Shown here: positions 11,541-24,208 of the stretch, in pieces
Layout: every line of letters begins with the position of its first letter
Position numbering within the stretch: the first letter of the stretch is position 1
NCBI GenBank assembly: GCA_000729835.1
Contig: JFHB01000044.1
Coordinates: 62,001 to 126,000, forward strand
Reading direction: 5' to 3'
DNA: 64,000 nucleotides
Source of the DNA: Atkinsonella hypoxylon
Lineage: Eukaryota > Ascomycota > Sordariomycetes > Hypocreales > Clavicipitaceae
Notes under the pieces: generated by a model
What the model was told of the DNA's origin: nothing
The model's input: only the letters and a program-made list of their open reading frames with translations
The model's database searches: none
Position numbers and translations under genes: made by a program

Positions 11541-12316
11541 GGTGAGACCAACTGTGTGCGTGGACTGCAATCTCGTGCGCGGGTGCACGCGGGACGGCGG
11601 AGCGAAGAGAGGACGTCGAAAACGCTGGCTAGTTGGATGGCAGTATTCGCGAAAGGCGATTTCGAATCAACGTTGCATAGTCATGGATGTATCGTAGCTC
11701 GCGTGGGCTGCTTGGGTTCCGAGGGCGTTGCTTTGATGAGGCACGACCAGAGAGTTGCGGAAATGTTGAACGACAGTGGCTGGAAGTGGTGGGAGTGAAA
11801 GAGAAGCAGCGTGGGTGAAAGTTGATGATGTCGTGCTTCAAGGGAAAAGCCACAGGCATTAAAGCCACATGCATCAGGGCTGCGCTCCCGTGATGAATGT
11901 TGGTGTATTTAGAGTCTGGTCTGGTACTCTCCAACTAATGTGGCGTGGCGTGATTGCGGCTCTGGCTGTGTGGCCCGTGCTCCGCTTCTGCCTCGACCCC
12001 TGCGTCGGCTTGGTGCAAAGCTATCCTCGCGCCTCGCGGTCAACATCCAACATTAACAAATACCCCGATTCCTCACGAGGTTGAGCACAGCTCACCGGAC
12101 ACCACGGCCACGTCCCAAAGAATTTACTAACCAACAGCAGTGAAGATTGAAAGAGGCAGAAATATCGACTTGGTCTTTTTTGGGCCTGGTTGAGCCCTCA
12201 AGTTCGCATCAATCAATCAATCAATCAATCACACTACCTTCCTATAAGAAGAAAAAGCTTCCGGCCGCAGCATCGGGCCTTGAACCTGACTCAAGTATCT
12301 CACGCAATCATCCGCC
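11541..12316. promoter_or_regulatory. Shared divergent promoter region (IES1 / POM34)
   Basis: 776 bp separate the two start codons, so this stretch must carry both promoters. It includes a (CAAT)n tract at about 12209-12230 just upstream of POM34. No other gene is seen here, and individual sites cannot be assigned. Confidence 0.5.
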
Positions 12317-13154
12317 ATGTCGACCCCCGTCAAGACGACACCGATCACAGCCTCTCCCGTCACAGACAGCCCCGGCACCTGGAGACATCCTCGATTGAAT
12401 GAAATCACGAGACGGCAAAATGCGGCCAGCTTCACTGAAAAGAACGTTAGGCAGATTGCTTATAATCTCGCTGCGCTACTGGCGCTGTGGGCAGTGCGGA
12501 TAATCGCAAAACTGAAGATTAGCCCATCAATGTACGTATACTACCGCTACCGCCATCTTGCGTAACACGACTAACCCACTGCCTGTTAGCGTCTCGAGCA
12601 CTTTTAGAACATATCTCAGTTGGACGTGGTTCATCTTTCAGATCGTCCCATTTGTTCAGATCTGTGTGGCATGCCTTCCACTCGTTCGAGCAAAGGACGA
12701 CCTCGCTGATATTCCCCTGACCGCTGGCCAACGAAAGCTCTTGGGGCTTGCACCGTCATCAGCCCCTCCAACTCGCGACTCCAAGTTCAGCACACCCCCG
12801 CGATACTCGCGAACACCCTCGATTGCAGGCTCTGTTGGCAGCAGAGCTAGCTATGCCAGCTCACCGCTGTCAGGCAAAGGGAGTCCTATCGTGCAAGGTT
12901 CGTTGGGAGGGTCGGCATCACAATATTCGCCTGTGGGTAGTCCTCTTCTGCAGAAGAGCTTGGGCGGACTAGGTAATGCTCGGCGACCATCTTTTGGATC
13001 AACAAGCCCACTTGCACAGAGTACATCGTCGAATATATTCTCGGATCCTGGCTCTCCAAGCCCTTCCGGAGGCAAGCGGGCGAGTGTTAGTTTGAACAGC
13101 AAGTGGCTTTATGAGAGAGGAAGGCGTTCATCCGGCAACGCATGGCTACACTAA
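12317..13154 (+). CDS. POM34: Nuclear pore complex membrane protein Pom34 (NPCC family)
   Basis: Two exons, 12317-12531 and 12590-13154, with a 58-nt intron (donor GTACGT, CTAAC branch site), give 259 residues. Pom34 is a pore-membrane nucleoporin that helps anchor the nuclear pore complex in the envelope. The sequence starts MSTPVKTTPITASPVTDSPG and has two membrane helices at about residues 47-64 and 82-101, separated by the splice site. A short LPLVRAKDDLADIPLTAGQR block follows. The rest is a long Ser/Pro/Gly-rich tail with repeated YSRTPSIAGSVGSR-like and SP motifs that look like phosphorylation sites, ending SLNSKWLYERGRRSS. Length and layout fit the fungal family. Confidence 0.9.
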
Positions 13155-13566
13155 AACGACCATTGTCCCTCTGGAAGGAGGAGGGTGGAATTTGAAAAGA
13201 ACAAGTTACGACGAGGCTAATCACCTATAGACCAACCACTTTCTGAGCGCATGTTACTGTAACGTCAAAGAATTATGTCAAAGAATGGCGTATAGGATAA
13301 TTAATGATGAACGTATACTCTGTGTAGTGAAATAGCAATCACAAATAATAGTAAAGCAGCTCTGACGGGTGCTCATTGTGTTTCTCCTGATTATCATCTC
13401 CTGAAATAATCAGGTATCTACAATTACATTTCTCTTCGGTAATCGATGGTTGGCATGGGAATCCGATTCACAGGATGTTTATTAGAAAAACCCCCCCGGC
13501 CAAAAAAAGATCTGTCAGACGACCCAAAAACACAATCACAGCGGATTCACTGGTACAAGGCGACAT
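13155..13566. other. Intergenic, nothing recognised
   Basis: The 3' flank of POM34 and the flank of the tRNA gene. AT-rich with no credible open frame. Confidence 0.5.
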
Positions 13567-13637
13567 GCGTGAACCGGGACTCGAACCCGGGTCGCATGCT
13601 TGGGAAGCATGCATGCTAACCGCTACACTATTCACGC
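13567..13637 (-). tRNA. tRNA-Gly (anticodon CCC)
   Basis: 71 nt, read on the minus strand. The acceptor stem GCGTGAA pairs with TTCACGC. The D-arm contains TAGCGGTTAGCA. The anticodon stem CATGC/GCATG carries loop TTCCCAA, so the anticodon is CCC (reads GGG, glycine). The T-arm CCGGGTTCGAGTCCCGG is perfect. There is no intron, and CCA is not encoded, as expected in eukaryotes. On the plus strand the T-arm appears as CCGGGACTCGAACCCGG. Confidence 0.96.
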
Positions 13638-13944
13638 TAATATTATGGCGATACCTGGCACGACATATAAGCATATATAAATTGTAATAATCTCAATCTG
13701 TGATGCTCTTAACCTGTTCTGGTCTTGTAAGAACCTGATGAAATAAGAGTGACTTTGCTAATTGACAACATCTAGGATTGTCACAGCGTTAGCAGTGTGT
13801 GTCTCACGCAGGTAGCATGGTGTCAGGTATGTTACCCCCGCCCCTGCCATGAGGGAGCAACAAGGTTCCCTTCAGTGCCTTCATACATTCTATGGACGAT
13901 GGATCAATTACTGCGACAATTCGACTCTAGCGCCAAGTAACAGA

Positions 13945-14215
13945 ATGATGTCCCTGTGCACAATGTTCCTCACAATCCTCCTGTTTGCCTCCCTGGCACC
14001 ACGCGCTCTTGCGCAGCTTAGCACTCTCACCACCCCGTTCCTTAATCTCACGGCTATTTCGGCAGAAAATGGCGAATCGCTCTTCCAATGCTGGCAGCTA
14101 GCTTGCCCGTTCGCAGAGACGGCCGAGGCGAACATTCCAGGCCCTCTCCGATTATCGCTGGGAGTTAGGCAATGCATCGTATAGTGTCATTCCGGCCCGA
14201 TTCGATGGTGGCTGT
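13945..14215 (+). pseudogene. Frameshifted fragment of a small secreted protein gene
   Basis: The frame from the double ATG at 13945 encodes a clear signal peptide (MMSLCTMFLTILLFASLAPR, then ALAQ), then a mature start with ESLFQCWQLACPFAETAE. That pattern belongs, from memory, to a family of fungal secreted proteins of unknown function. The frame stops at 14184. The family-like continuation (LGNASYSVIPARFDGG) is found one frame over at about 14167-14210, and the rest of the expected domain is missing. I read it as a gene broken by a frameshift and then truncated. No plausible intron bridges the two frames. Confidence 0.5.
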
Positions 14216-15673
14216 ACCCGTTTCTACCCCCTACTTCAACAATAGTGACTTTGTGTTGTATTGAAATGTGGGTGGTGCTGGTGGTCTGGTTTACTGAAGA
14301 TGGTCGATTTAATGACCAGTAATGTGATATAACGAGCATGGCACCATCCATCCACATTTCACTAACTAATTTATTGATGGGCAGACGGGTCACTATGGTG
14401 TACGATTTAAGTACGCTAATACTCATATATTACAAGATGGAGATGCAATTTTATAGTATTATTATATTACCATTTTATTCTCTTCCTCTTGCCCATCATG
14501 ATCGGTTCCTCTACCACGTCGCTTGTGTCGAGGACGTACATACTGAGCCTCACTTATACGACTTACTCATCTATGTCACTTTCCAGTACAAACTGACGGA
14601 AAACGACAATGGTTTCAGCAAGTCAAGACAATCGACTGTTCAGCCACCGACGCTGAGACCTCGATAGTCAGCAAGACATGCACGTCTATCGGGCGTGAGT
14701 CTCATGTCTCTTTGGAAAGGGAAGAAGGAGAAGCCCCGACAGTAGGAAGTGCAGGTGCGGAGTATGCCAGCGCTGTTTCGTACTCTTGGAAACTTGAGCT
14801 TCACATAATACTGATTGCTTGGCTAGTGAGTAGATAGTGATGCAAACACTGGTTGACTGGAGCATGAATACATTCTTACTGCTGCGGACAAAATGCTTTT
14901 GCCAAGGCCTATGCAACGACAATGTGTGGACACCGTTCCCCCGGAGGGAGGGTCTTAATGAGGGCAGGCTTCTTAACGTATTGAATGAAAAGAGGAAGGT
15001 GATGCAGAACTATTCTGTAGTGTGGGCAAAGCAATTGTCCCAGGAGCGGCGGTAATGAGGGCAGTAGAATCGAGCGTGAATCGCATCGTGGAGCTCCGCC
15101 CTAGGACGCTGCCTCGGAGTTGCCCGTCTGAGTCAATCGGCAAGCAAGGGAATAAGAAGTGTTTGATCGTTTTCACCCAACCTAAATATGTCCGAGGTAA
15201 CGATGCCCTAGGTACCTAGGTACCTAGATAATTCACTCGCCAGACGTAACTACAGTACGGTCGCCCCTATCGTGCAAGGCTAGATTTAGACCGCATCTAG
15301 GCTTCACGTGTTTATACCTAACCACTAGGGAGGTTTTTCATGACGTACGATATTTTTGCTCATGACAGCCAGCATTTTGCGAACTCTCTAGCCCCCTCCT
15401 GGTTCGAATCCGACCAGCACTGTGGTGGCTCTATCCTGTTTAGTGAGCGTTTTGGGGCTTGGGCTCTAGGGCGCTATTGTCGAATACATCGACGAACCCA
15501 TTCGTTATGGTTTATCAACGCTAAGCTCGCATCTTCCATCGCAGCACAGTATGCGAATCTATCCATGCCTTGATAGTCTTGAGACTGTCGTTCTTGTGGG
15601 GCCATGACGCTGTCTCTATTGCCAAGCCAGCTCTATCGTTAAAAGACTTGTCTCGCTCCAGATTACCCTTTCC
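14216..15673. other. Intergenic, nothing recognised
   Basis: Only short overlapping frames. A TAGGTACC tract lies at 15208-15227. At 15403 there is a tRNA-like GGTTCGAATCC, but no tRNA can be folded around it. Confidence 0.5.
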
Positions 15674-18600
15674 TCAGCCCGCCACGGAATTTTCGTTTTT
15701 GCTATACCTGTCTACAATGTCTTTGATCTTTGGAAGCAAATCTGTCATGCGGAATGGCTTCGGCATAACCGCGTCCTATGATTGCAATTTAGTATTCTCT
15801 TTTAGGTCCTGTCTTCAGGGGGCCCATCACTAACCATTCCTGCATCCTGCGCCTTTTGGATCTGCTCTGGCCGCGCGTACGCTGTCACGGCGATGATGGG
15901 GATATGCTCGATAATTGTTCCTTGGCGCTCAAGCTCTCGAATTCTCCTCGCGCAGGTCAAGCCGTCCATAATAGGCATTTCCAGATCCATAAGAATGACC
16001 GATATGTCATATCCATCGAATGCGCGATCGATCCAAAATCTGGACTTCTCTAGTACATCCAGTGCTTCTTGACCGTGATTCGCCGTGTAGGTCTTATTGC
16101 CGGCATTCGTGAGCTGTCGGTTCAGGACCTTTTGGTTGATGAGATTGTCTTCTACAATGAGGACACTGTATTTCGAGGACGAAGCCGTTTCGCTTTGTTT
16201 GGGCAGACTGCCAGCGCTCTGCACAGCTTCACTAGCCTTCTTTTTTTGAGCGCTAATCTTAGGATGTAACGCTGGCTTGAAAGCCTTGGGCATGTCCAGG
16301 GCTTTCTTGGCAGATGACGTTTGCTTAAGACTCTTCCCACACCTGACGTAGAAGTGGAAACTGCTGCCCTGGTTCTCCCGAGAGGTCATGCCAATCTGCC
16401 CGCCCTGCATTTCCACAAGTGTTCGCGAAATGAAAAGACCGAGCCCTGAGCCGCCATATTGCACATGAGTTCGCGGTGTGGCTTGTTGGAATCGCCTGAA
16501 AAGTAGCTTCATATCCTCATCGCTAATTCCAGTTCCGCTGTCTTGAATAGTAAACTGAAGAAGAATGGGCTGTGTAGTGGCCTGCTCCGACTCGCGAAAG
16601 TCTTGCATAAGACTTTGACTGAAGTCACTTCTTTTGAGATACGCAATACCCTCTTGCAACAGCTGCGAAATATCGGTAAACGCCTTCATTGTCACGGTAA
16701 TGTCTCGCTTTACCTGGTTTTGGGTGAATTTGATCGAGTTGGTGATAAGATTGATCAGAACCTGCTGTAACCGGGATGGGTCTAGACTAACCCAGTCAGT
16801 GCTGCTTCGATAATAACTCTGATCGACACAGACAGACAAGTTAATATTGTGAGCTCGGATCTCGGGCTGAAACATCTTCACAACTTGTTCAAGCACGACA
16901 AGAGGTTGTACGTCAACAGGTGTTACAGAAATTAGCTTCGAGTCGAGCTTCGAAAGAGTCAAGATGTCGTCGACGATGCGCTTTTGGTGACTGGCACAAA
17001 GGCTGATTGTATTGACTGCGTCCAGGCAGTCATTATGCAATTTCTTGATCGCATCTTCACTACTATAATCAGAAAACTCTGACACATTGCTCATAATCTG
17101 GTCGACACATTGTAGTATAGCCGAGAGAGGATTGCGCATTTCGTGGCTTGTGATATCGATAAAGTTTTCCTGCTGACGCTTAAGTTCTACAGCTTCTCTA
17201 CGACGATCGTTTTGAACTTGTTCTGCTCGCTTCTGCATTGAGATGTCGGTGATGCAACCGAAAATATATTCTTTTGTCTCGGGTTGGTGACTGTCAGGAT
17301 ACGCACTCATGAGAACCCAAGTGTCAACGATACTGTCTCCAATGCGTTGGCTGCATTTGAATCTAAACTCAATAGACATGGTCGATTTCTCAACCAGCAT
17401 TTTATCCCATGCAGCCTGCAATGCTGGACGATCTTCATCCTTGACATTGTGGATCCATGCATGCTTGGTAGTGTTTCCAAAGTCCTCGAGTCGATTTTGA
17501 CGCGATATTTGCCACCACATGTCGTTGCAATAGCTAAAACGACCATCGAAATCGGCAATAAAGATCCCGACTGGCGCGAATTCTGCCAACCTGCTAAATC
17601 TGTATTCGCTCTCAACAGCCTCTTGTGTTCGCATCTGGAGCTGTAATGACAAGTTCTCGCGATCGATTGCTGCTAGGCGAGCTGCCTTGGCGCTTCGTCT
17701 GACCTCTTCCTCAAATAACACCACGGATGCCAGCGACGTCGATAGTTGTCTCATGAGAAGCTGCACAAAAAGCTTATAATCCCGATCATAGGGTCTTCTA
17801 GGATTCACTCCCAACACAACAAATGCCCTCGGATAAGTTGCCTCGTACCATGCAGCGATGGGGTTAATGGGAAAGACAACCAGATGTCTGCACGGATCCC
17901 CAAAGCCACGCCAGTCGAGGCCATCCACGAGATTTATTGACAAAGTTTTATCGTCCTTTGAAAGCAAGACGGGTACGCCACCTGCTGCCATCGATTGCCT
18001 CATGTAAGGGGCAAATCCTTCCTGAGTTCGTAAGTCAAGGGCGACTGGTGCTGCGTGATGACCTTTTGGTACTCCAAGTGCTCCCTCAAGCGTCAGATTG
18101 TGAGAATAGCCAACGCTGCCAGAGTTGAATGAGGCAGCATCGCTCTCATTATCTTCGCCCACAGAGTAGAGCAAACAAAATGGTACATCCGGCTCGTTGT
18201 ATTCTAAGCCTTTCAGGGTTGACGACCAGAATTCCTTGAAGGTTTTAGCTGTGACTGTGTGCTCTCCGATTTCGCGCAAGGTATGCAGACGTCTCTCGTT
18301 GACTATCTGCTGGGTGTTCTCAAATGCGGCGTTAAAGATGCCCATTACTTGATTGTTACTTCCGAGAAGCGGTACCAAGCTCCATGAGAAGAATGTTTCT
18401 TCCAAAAATCCATTTCGGGAGATGAACAAGCGATCATCGTGCTTCATAGTGGAAACTCCCTCGTTCCAGGCGCGCATTACGACCGGTTGAATTTCGTCCC
18501 AGATTTCTGCCCAGCCCTCCTGATATGGCTGTCCGGTAAGCCTCGGATGTTTCTTGCCGGCAAGCTCGACATACGGCCGGTTGTATAAGGTGATGAATTC

Positions 18601-19377
18601 AGGACCCCAGTACATGGCTGCTGGATAAGGAGTTCTCATTGTCATATCAGATGCTGATCTTAGGTCCCAGCTCCATTCGTCAATTGGACCTAAAGGGGTA
18701 CTGGCCCAGTCCACTGATCTTGTAAAAATCTTGTGTTCGTCGACCTCGTCTTCAATAGGCACACTAGTCCAATCGCAATAAACCCGCTCCTCTGTCAGCG
18801 AGGTTTTGCCTTGCTGTTGGGTGTTAACAATCGGCATCTCAGCTAGAATAGTTTTTCCATTGTGAGGAAAGATATTTTCAAGTAATAATTTGGGTTTGGC
18901 TTCGTGCCGGCTGGGGATATTATCGAAGCCAGTGTTGTCTTGTGAGACTACTCCATTAGCGCTGACAATTCGAAAGCCTTCTTTCAGAGTAATATGCGAC
19001 CAAGTGCGACCAGCATACTGCAAGAAGGGAATTTCTTGCTCCGAGCAAGCTTCCTCACTGCGGAAAGCCCAGCTTTTGAAATGCTGGAATCCAAGATCAG
19101 ACACAGGAGCGGCTTTAGAGTCAACGGAAATACGACGGTAAATATCGACGGTCGTTTGAAGAGCGGGATTGCAGTAGACGATTCGCATGTCCCCAAGTGT
19201 GTTGTCTGCTTCGGTACTGGCTAGATTTATGATGAAAGTCGGGCGCCGGTCGAGGCGAAGTAACTCTATTAGCCTAATGTCTCGGAGGACATGCGGGAAG
19301 CTCTCCCAAGGATCTGGGGTGAGAGTAATTTTTTCCGGCGAAGAGTTAAAGCAGGTGCAAGTAGTCGTGGCCTCCAT
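15674..19377 (-). CDS. Hybrid histidine kinase (PAS/GAF-like, HisKA, HATPase, receiver)
   Basis: Two exons, 19377-15835 and 15775-15674 (59-nt intron), give 1214 residues. It is a cytosolic two-component sensor that should autophosphorylate a histidine and pass phosphate to its own receiver aspartate, then to an Hpt protein feeding a MAPK pathway. No membrane helix is seen. Regions are: PAS-like segments at about residues 45-220 and 220-360; a GAF-like segment at about 370-560; a PAS fold at about 595-720 (FAPVGIFIADFDGRFSYCND); the H-box with His745 (TSHEMRNPLSAI); N-box LINLITNSIKFT; G1 DSGTGIS; F-box FRRFQQA; and G2 GGSGLGLF. The receiver has EDN, Asp1131 in VILMDLEMPIMDG and the AVTAYA threonine. 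The receiver lysine (VMPKPFR) is encoded by the last exon, which shows that the splice is real. I start at the ATG at 19377 (GCGATGG context). The fungal HHK class is not assigned. Confidence 0.92.
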
Positions 19378-19696
19378 CGCAGACGTGCCTCGGGAAGGCT
19401 GATTTGTTTGCAATAACAGCGCGTGTCACGACTACACGCTTCCGCTTTGACAGATGAGGCCGAAGGACAAGAGTCTGTTGTGAAGAAGATAGTTAGCATG
19501 ACAGGTGCAATTGACGATCAGTTCAGACCCTAATCCGTGATCGTGGACCCGACGCAAAGCATGCAGCGCGATGCTCCCATCCGCAACTCGTACCTATATT
19601 GAGCGCGAGCTAATGCAATGCGTCTTATTGTCATACAGGCCTGGGCGGCAAAGAGTGATCTTTGATCGAAGTTGCAAAACGCTTCGAACCTCATCG

Positions 19697-19740
19697 TCAG
19701 GACCGTCAGGACCGTCAGGACCATCAGGACAATCAGGACC
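19697..19740. repeat. 9-bp minisatellite (TCAGGACCG)
   Basis: Five tandem units of TCAGGACCG, the last ones with single changes (CCA, CAA). They lie just upstream of the histidine kinase gene. Confidence 0.75.
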
Positions 19741-20132
19741 GCAGAATGACAAAGCAGTTTCTCGATGAACCCGATCTTTGTGCCAGATTCCGATCGTGAG
19801 AGTTGCGAGGCAGCGGGCCAGAACGTGGCTAACTTAACTGCCCTACCCCGTCAATAGTGCATCCGCCGCCAGGTCTACATGGAGCGCAAGCCTGACAGTA
19901 GGTGCTCCGTACTCCGCACTCCACATGCCGTTGGAGATTTTGCGAGCAGAAGTGATCAGAAGGAGCCATTTTAGCTGCCTTGAACCGTGCCATGTCGAAC
20001 GGGGGCATAATTTTTGGGGGAATAGTTAGAGGTTTAAAGGAAAGGGAGATGGGATCAATTTCCTAAGATGGCAACAGGAAGACGCTGCACTGAGGCTTGC
20101 ACTGAGGCTGCACCGGAAGACTACCAGGTACA

Positions 20133-20164
20133 AGGTACCTACCTACCTAGGTAGGTACCTGGTA
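20133..20164. repeat. TAGGTACC palindromic tract
   Basis: AGGTACCTACCTACCTAGG followed by TAGGTACCT forms a near-perfect palindrome. It is one of the dispersed tracts of this type in the window. Confidence 0.65.
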
Positions 20165-21079
20165 CATCTACAACTACGTGCCCGTCCACTTTAATGATGA
20201 CCCAAGAGTCTGGTCTAGTAATATTTAGGTACTGCATGTGGCTGAACATCTTACGCGCTGAATCCCCATACCACAGCGTGTAAGCTAGTAGTAGCAATCC
20301 TAGACTGGATTAATGAGTTTGTATAACAATAGACCCGAGTATCGCAATATGTTCCAGGCCTTACAAGCAGCAATTATCGAGACCTTGAACGCCGCTAGGA
20401 TGCTTTGAATAAGAAGGCTCTTAACTGTCAGTGACATCCACCTGAGCTAGACAATTGCCAGGACTTCTATCCTGATTAGTATAAACTACTCCGTTGTATG
20501 AACTAGTAACTATAGTGCGGCACGCACCCTTAGAGACAGCCATTCTCATTGGTTTAAGTTAGTGGGTCAGTACGGAGGCGTAGTCTCAACTGTCGCTCGG
20601 CGCAGTAGCCTGCATGAGTCAGGAGCGCTGAATAAGGAGCGTACCATTAGGGCACTTGAGCACATGCTACCGCTACCGGTGGTGGCGGTAGGGCACGCTA
20701 GTGTGACCTCCTTACATAAGGGGTACACAGTCCTTTTCTCTCGCGTTTGGTATGAGCTGGTATCTAACACCTCAAGATCTCCTTTTTAGATTAGTCTAAG
20801 GTCGACGATCGATCAACATTCATCGCTATCATTTGACCCCCAAGGTGAGCCCCTGTCATGTTAGACCAACCATGTCTGTTTAGACAAATGCGCAACAAAT
20901 ACAAGTCGCAGACCTCTGGATGCGGAGGGGGCACCACAACGCCCGTAGATCCTAACCCTGGCCCTGGAAATCCACCACTTCGTTCTTGGTTCGTTGGTTG
21001 AAGTTAGGTCCAAGTTATCAACCGGATAATCAGGAAAGCAGAGCATTACCTTAGAATTGTGTTACCGCAAGGCCAGGGC

Positions 21080-21310
21080 AAGCAGGGGAATTGTAGCTTC
21101 CTGCTTTGCATCTTCAGCAATAAAGCCGGTTCGTTGGAGACATAATTTTCAGCCTTCTTTCCAAGCAGACTTCATATTGCAATTCGTCTAGCTATTAGTC
21201 ATTGAGATTCGTGCTGTATGGCAATGCACCATATCGCGAAGGTGTTATCAAGACCTTGAAATACGGAAATTAGGCGATGAGATTCTGCTGTGTAAAGATC
21301 TAACTACTAT
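21080..21310 (+). repeat. Dispersed repeat, copy C
   Basis: Aligns with copies A and B: GTAGCTTCCTGCTTTGCATCT, a CTAGCTATTAG block, and the end AGGCGATGAGATTCTGCTG followed by TGTAAAG. The middle is more diverged. Confidence 0.45.
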
Positions 21311-22104
21311 GACAGAAAGCCTGCTGCAGAGGGTAAAGACCTTTGCTGGGATCTTCACGAGGGACCTTTCCATCAAATCAACAAGACCCTCACCACTCGA
21401 AATTCTTGTGGTCATCACTGCAACCTGTTCAGATATGACATGGTGTTGGGTATTAATGGGAATCAGCAAGACTTATAAATGGTAGATACAGGACTAGATA
21501 TTTTCACTTGAATATATAGGAGACTGAATATATTGTATCTTCAAGGCGCTGAAAGAACTATTCCACCTGCCTCTGAAGCGAAGGGTGTTTGCCATGTAGT
21601 CATTCATATCGAGCCTGTCGCACGTCGCGTGCTTCTCAGTGGATCAATTGATAGACGATAGTAATGTTCGTACGGACTGACTTACCCAAATTGATGCCCT
21701 TGCCTAAACCGCTGATAAGATAACTACCTGTCGTACACGCGAGTTTCCAGAGTTGAGAAAATGCATCTTCATCAACCTCCAGAGAGGTCATGTAAACCAC
21801 CCTAGCTTTGTTGGGCCTCGCCTAAGATGCTATTTAAAGTTGGGTTGTCGAGCTATACGAGTACAGAGGAAGCCCAGGAATCCATATTACTGGTAGACCC
21901 AGTATACTTATAAAAATAGCTTACAGATGAATTGGTCCTCAGGAAAGGGGAAACGAGAGGAGTCAAGTACAGGCTGCCAGTGACTCCCGCCGCAATGCAT
22001 CACGGCCCCATATTTCTGCGTACTGTTGATAATTCGGCAACATTCGTCAACAAAGCTGATCAACGGATACTGTGATACCTTTCTGCCGATGGACACGGCG
22101 TGCG

Positions 22105-22133
<29 letters not shown>
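22105..22133 (+). repeat. Run of 29 A
   Basis: A pure A run. It could be the tail of an old retrotransposed copy, but the DNA upstream is not recognisable, so it may be simple slippage. Confidence 0.6.
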
Positions 22134-22136
<3 letters not shown>

Positions 22137-24017
22137 CGTCGGGGACGGGTGGCAAAAGATGAGGCGGAATGCCCCCTTCGTCTGCAACCGGCAGATGGCT
22201 CGGGATGTGGCGCTTCATTGGTACTGGCATCCGGCGGGATGTTCGTGGATGAGATATTTATGGGCCGACTACCGGACTTTGTATGTCGTGGCTGTACAGT
22301 CCTTCCTTGTTTGGTGCCGATATTATTTGAAGACTTATACTTTCGTACCGGCACGATAGCGGCCCAGTCAACCCTCTCGCTTGAAAAAGCACCTCTTCTT
22401 ACATTCCATTTTAAGTTGTGGTATAAGTACTGTAAGACATGCAATTTACAAAGAGCTACGTCGCAACCGCACCAGGAATCTCGCGGGATATCAGAGCTGA
22501 AAAGGGTCGCCCAAGGTTGCCCACAAAGAGCCAGTGGAAGAAAAAAAAAAGGGGGTCGGTACGACCCTGTACTGTAGTCTTATCAGCTGAGAAATGTCTG
22601 GGAATGGCTTCGGATTTGGAAGGGCCACGCGCAGTAACATGCCTGTAAAAACCAAGGCCGTCAGCACCCCCGCATGCATACATGGGACAACAAGCTATGC
22701 TATTTATTTGTAGAATGACTACTTTGGTTTGACAGGCTCGACAATTGATAATGATGTCGCCAAACATCTTCACTTCGACGGCAACGCTACTTCAAGCCTA
22801 GAGGCAAAGCCAATTGGTTGTGAGAGTACAATTGGAGAGCAAGTCTTCTATATAATCTCCAAACAAAAAAAAAAATACTTGTAGCTTTGAGCTTTGCGGC
22901 CGCACAAACGGTAGCCCATAATATCATCAATCTCTGCGAGCAAGGAGGAATACGAGCAACGGCATAACCAGCCGCAATTTCCAACGGCTTCAAATTTGGG
23001 GTCCAGTTGACCGATGCGACAGCATGATCCCAAAAAAGAAGGTAGGTCCTGAGGTGCGACATGCTTTTCATGTCAAGCGTAAAAATGTGCTTTATTACGT
23101 TTCAATTCGGGTGCCTCGAATGGGATAACTATTCCATCCAAATGTGCTTCATCACGCGCAATCACCATCTCGCGCCATCACACGAATCGGATCCAAATTG
23201 TGCTTTGATTATTACTCGGTGACATTGGCGACATGCGAGATGAGTGCTTGGCTCGGGCTGGTCAGATGACCTGGCGAGTTTAAAAAGAGGAGCAGGCATC
23301 GGAGTTACGTTGCGATATCCCCCTTTGGCGGTGCGAAGACCGTGAACTGACCAATAAAATCTGGCAGGGCTTCAGGGTACTTCACGTTAATCACAGTCCA
23401 AGCAAGTTCCAAACGTACGGAAGATACGGAGTGCATCCTGTCTGTGTCATCTATATTGTGTGGTCACAACATGAATCGAAGGTGGTGTGGGTTCGGCGAC
23501 CTATTATTACATCAGAGGGACAGCACCATCTCCTCGACAGCATAACTAATGACGCCGCAAAAGTGCTAATACTGGGGAGTTCATGATCGGTACTTGAGGG
23601 GGTCCATAGAAACTCCACTACGACGAAACTCACTGTAGATCTTATGTCGCTAGACGCAGCATCTCCGCAAGATCTACCTACCATCGCACGCCGATCCGGC
23701 TTCTGATGACAGGAAATAATGGGCTATTGATGTTGAGAAAGCCAGACACCGTCACAGACAGAGTAACTACGAGTCTATCTTGTCATTGTCCTGTCTCGTT
23801 AGAGCTTGCGAGCCACGCGGGTGACAGTAATCCCACCCCCAGCACAGACAGCAGGGTAGACATTGAGGATTGAATGAATCTGTCAACGTCCTGCGGATCT
23901 ACCTGTCTTTTTGATCTCGTAAGGCTACCTTACGCTTCCGTACTGGTCCACTTTCCTCCTTCACTCGATGGGGGCGACCTCAACTGGTGCACCGCGTTGC
24001 CGGCCTGCGCAACGCCT

Positions 24018-24208
24018 GATCGGGTATAGCGCGGGGCATGGAGGGTGGGCCGAGAGAAATTGCCTAATCTTTGATTGGTTTAAACGGTAGGTCAGTGACT
24101 GATACCGGTATATTGTGGAACGTTTAACTTCCACGTGATTCTCCTATATTCTAACTAATTAAAATCATTAATATAGTAAGTCCGATCTATTTAGCTATAC
24201 CCGATTGG
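24018..24208. repeat. Short inverted repeat (CCAATCGGGTATAGC-type ends)
   Basis: TGATCGGGTATAGC at 24018-24031 is matched in inverted form by GCTATACCCGATTGG at 24194-24208. The ends resemble those of the element at 24583-24880, so this is probably a related, eroded TIR element. Confidence 0.4.

Noticed and set aside
15395..15425. GGTTCGAATCC resembling a tRNA B box
   Set aside because: No matching T-stem, anticodon arm or acceptor stem can be folded around it.
22026..22577. 183-codon frame on the plus strand
   Set aside because: It runs through the 29-A tract (poly-Lys) and has no family-like segment. Overlapping frames are equally open.
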